Assembly (NCBI RefSeq): GCF_033807715.1
Contig: NC_084597.1
Coordinates: 11,100,843 to 11,164,842 of the forward strand
Direction of reading: 5' to 3'
Length of the DNA stretch: 64,000 bases
Source: Cololabis saira
Lineage: Eukaryota > Chordata > Actinopteri > Beloniformes > Belonidae
Positions 63,625 to 64,000 of this stretch are shown here, piece by piece. Under the pieces are notes generated by a model. That model saw only the letters and a program-made list of their open reading frames with translations, was not told the origin of the DNA and did not search any database. Made by a program: the position numbers and the translations under genes. Position 1 is the stretch's first letter; every line of letters starts with the position of its first letter.

Positions 63625-64000
63625 CAGATACCTTGGGTTAACAGTGTCTGCAAAGAAGTAAAACTCAATGTAAGAGTCTTTATCTCAGTCGCAGACGTCA
63701 CATGATAGCTCGTTATCGTGTTTGTGTCAAAGACATTAGCAATAATTTATCACCCCCCAAGTATAAATAGCTGCTTGCACTGGGGTCTCCATATATGTGG
63801 TCTGTCTCTGCTTTTAACTCCACTGTTCTGCCACTTCTCCCCACTCCTTCACAAGTCTTGGAAATTGAATCAATTACGCGGGAGGAATTCACTGTCGAGT
63901 AAACATAAAGAGCGTCTTTGTAGTGCAGGCACAATGAGACACGGACGCATTTATACAGAGCCTCTGTGATATATTCAGCTCAGTGACGGATGGAGCCAGA

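Overview
This window is vertebrate, almost certainly teleost fish, nuclear DNA. It contains spliced exons with GT-AG introns and large introns packed with fish-type DNA transposons (several hAT families, Harbinger-like, pogo/Tc1-like, a TTAA-target element), a non-LTR retrotransposon and long microsatellites. There is no prokaryotic or viral gene content. The only host gene I can support is a plus-strand integrin alpha subunit with an inserted I (von Willebrand A) domain. It is best identified as itga1, the alpha-1 collagen/laminin receptor chain. Nine consecutive coding exons (called exons 2-10) lie at 19219-19339, 24862-24971, 35595-35683, 41099-41213, 44740-44867, 47613-47761, 49694-49844, 50097-50271 and 52218-52291. 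Their phases join into one open frame of about 370 residues: the mature N-terminus, the first beta-propeller repeats and a complete I domain with intact MIDAS residues. Exon 1 (start codon and signal peptide) and everything after the residues following the I domain are not in the window.

Layout. 1-19218 is intron 1, or sequence 5' of exon 2: three hAT elements with (TTTC)n cores (2556, 8017, 13258), three hAT elements with CAGGGGTC ends (1737, 4696, 18316), two Tol2-like hATs, a Harbinger-like element, a Harbinger remnant with a Myb-like ORF, a tRNA-derived SINE split by a hAT, and a foldback element at 9729. 19340-52217 holds the exons and seven further introns with nested transposons, a pogo-like element with a DDE fragment (29338-30763), a Tc1 transposase fossil, an antisense LINE (45445-46820) and long CA, CACG and TA arrays. 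53092-53591 is a gap of exactly 500 N.

The main result is that 53592-64000 repeats 9356-18139 in the same orientation at about 98% identity by eye, starting at the first base after the gap. The two copies differ by six clean transposon insertions, each with a target-site duplication and an intact empty site in the other copy. Those six account for nearly all of the length difference. The simplest reading is that a second haplotype was scaffolded in tandem (a false duplication), although a real recent duplication is not excluded. Either way it is an internal experiment that dates recent activity of several transposon superfamilies.

I found no new enzymatic or defence system. The most unusual sequence pattern is a roughly 22-nt hairpin module: a constant GAAWAAAG loop inside a stem whose sequence changes in a compensated way. 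It is tandemly amplified inside otherwise unrelated transposon families (9729, 43587, 50301, and the CAGGGGTC hAT family).
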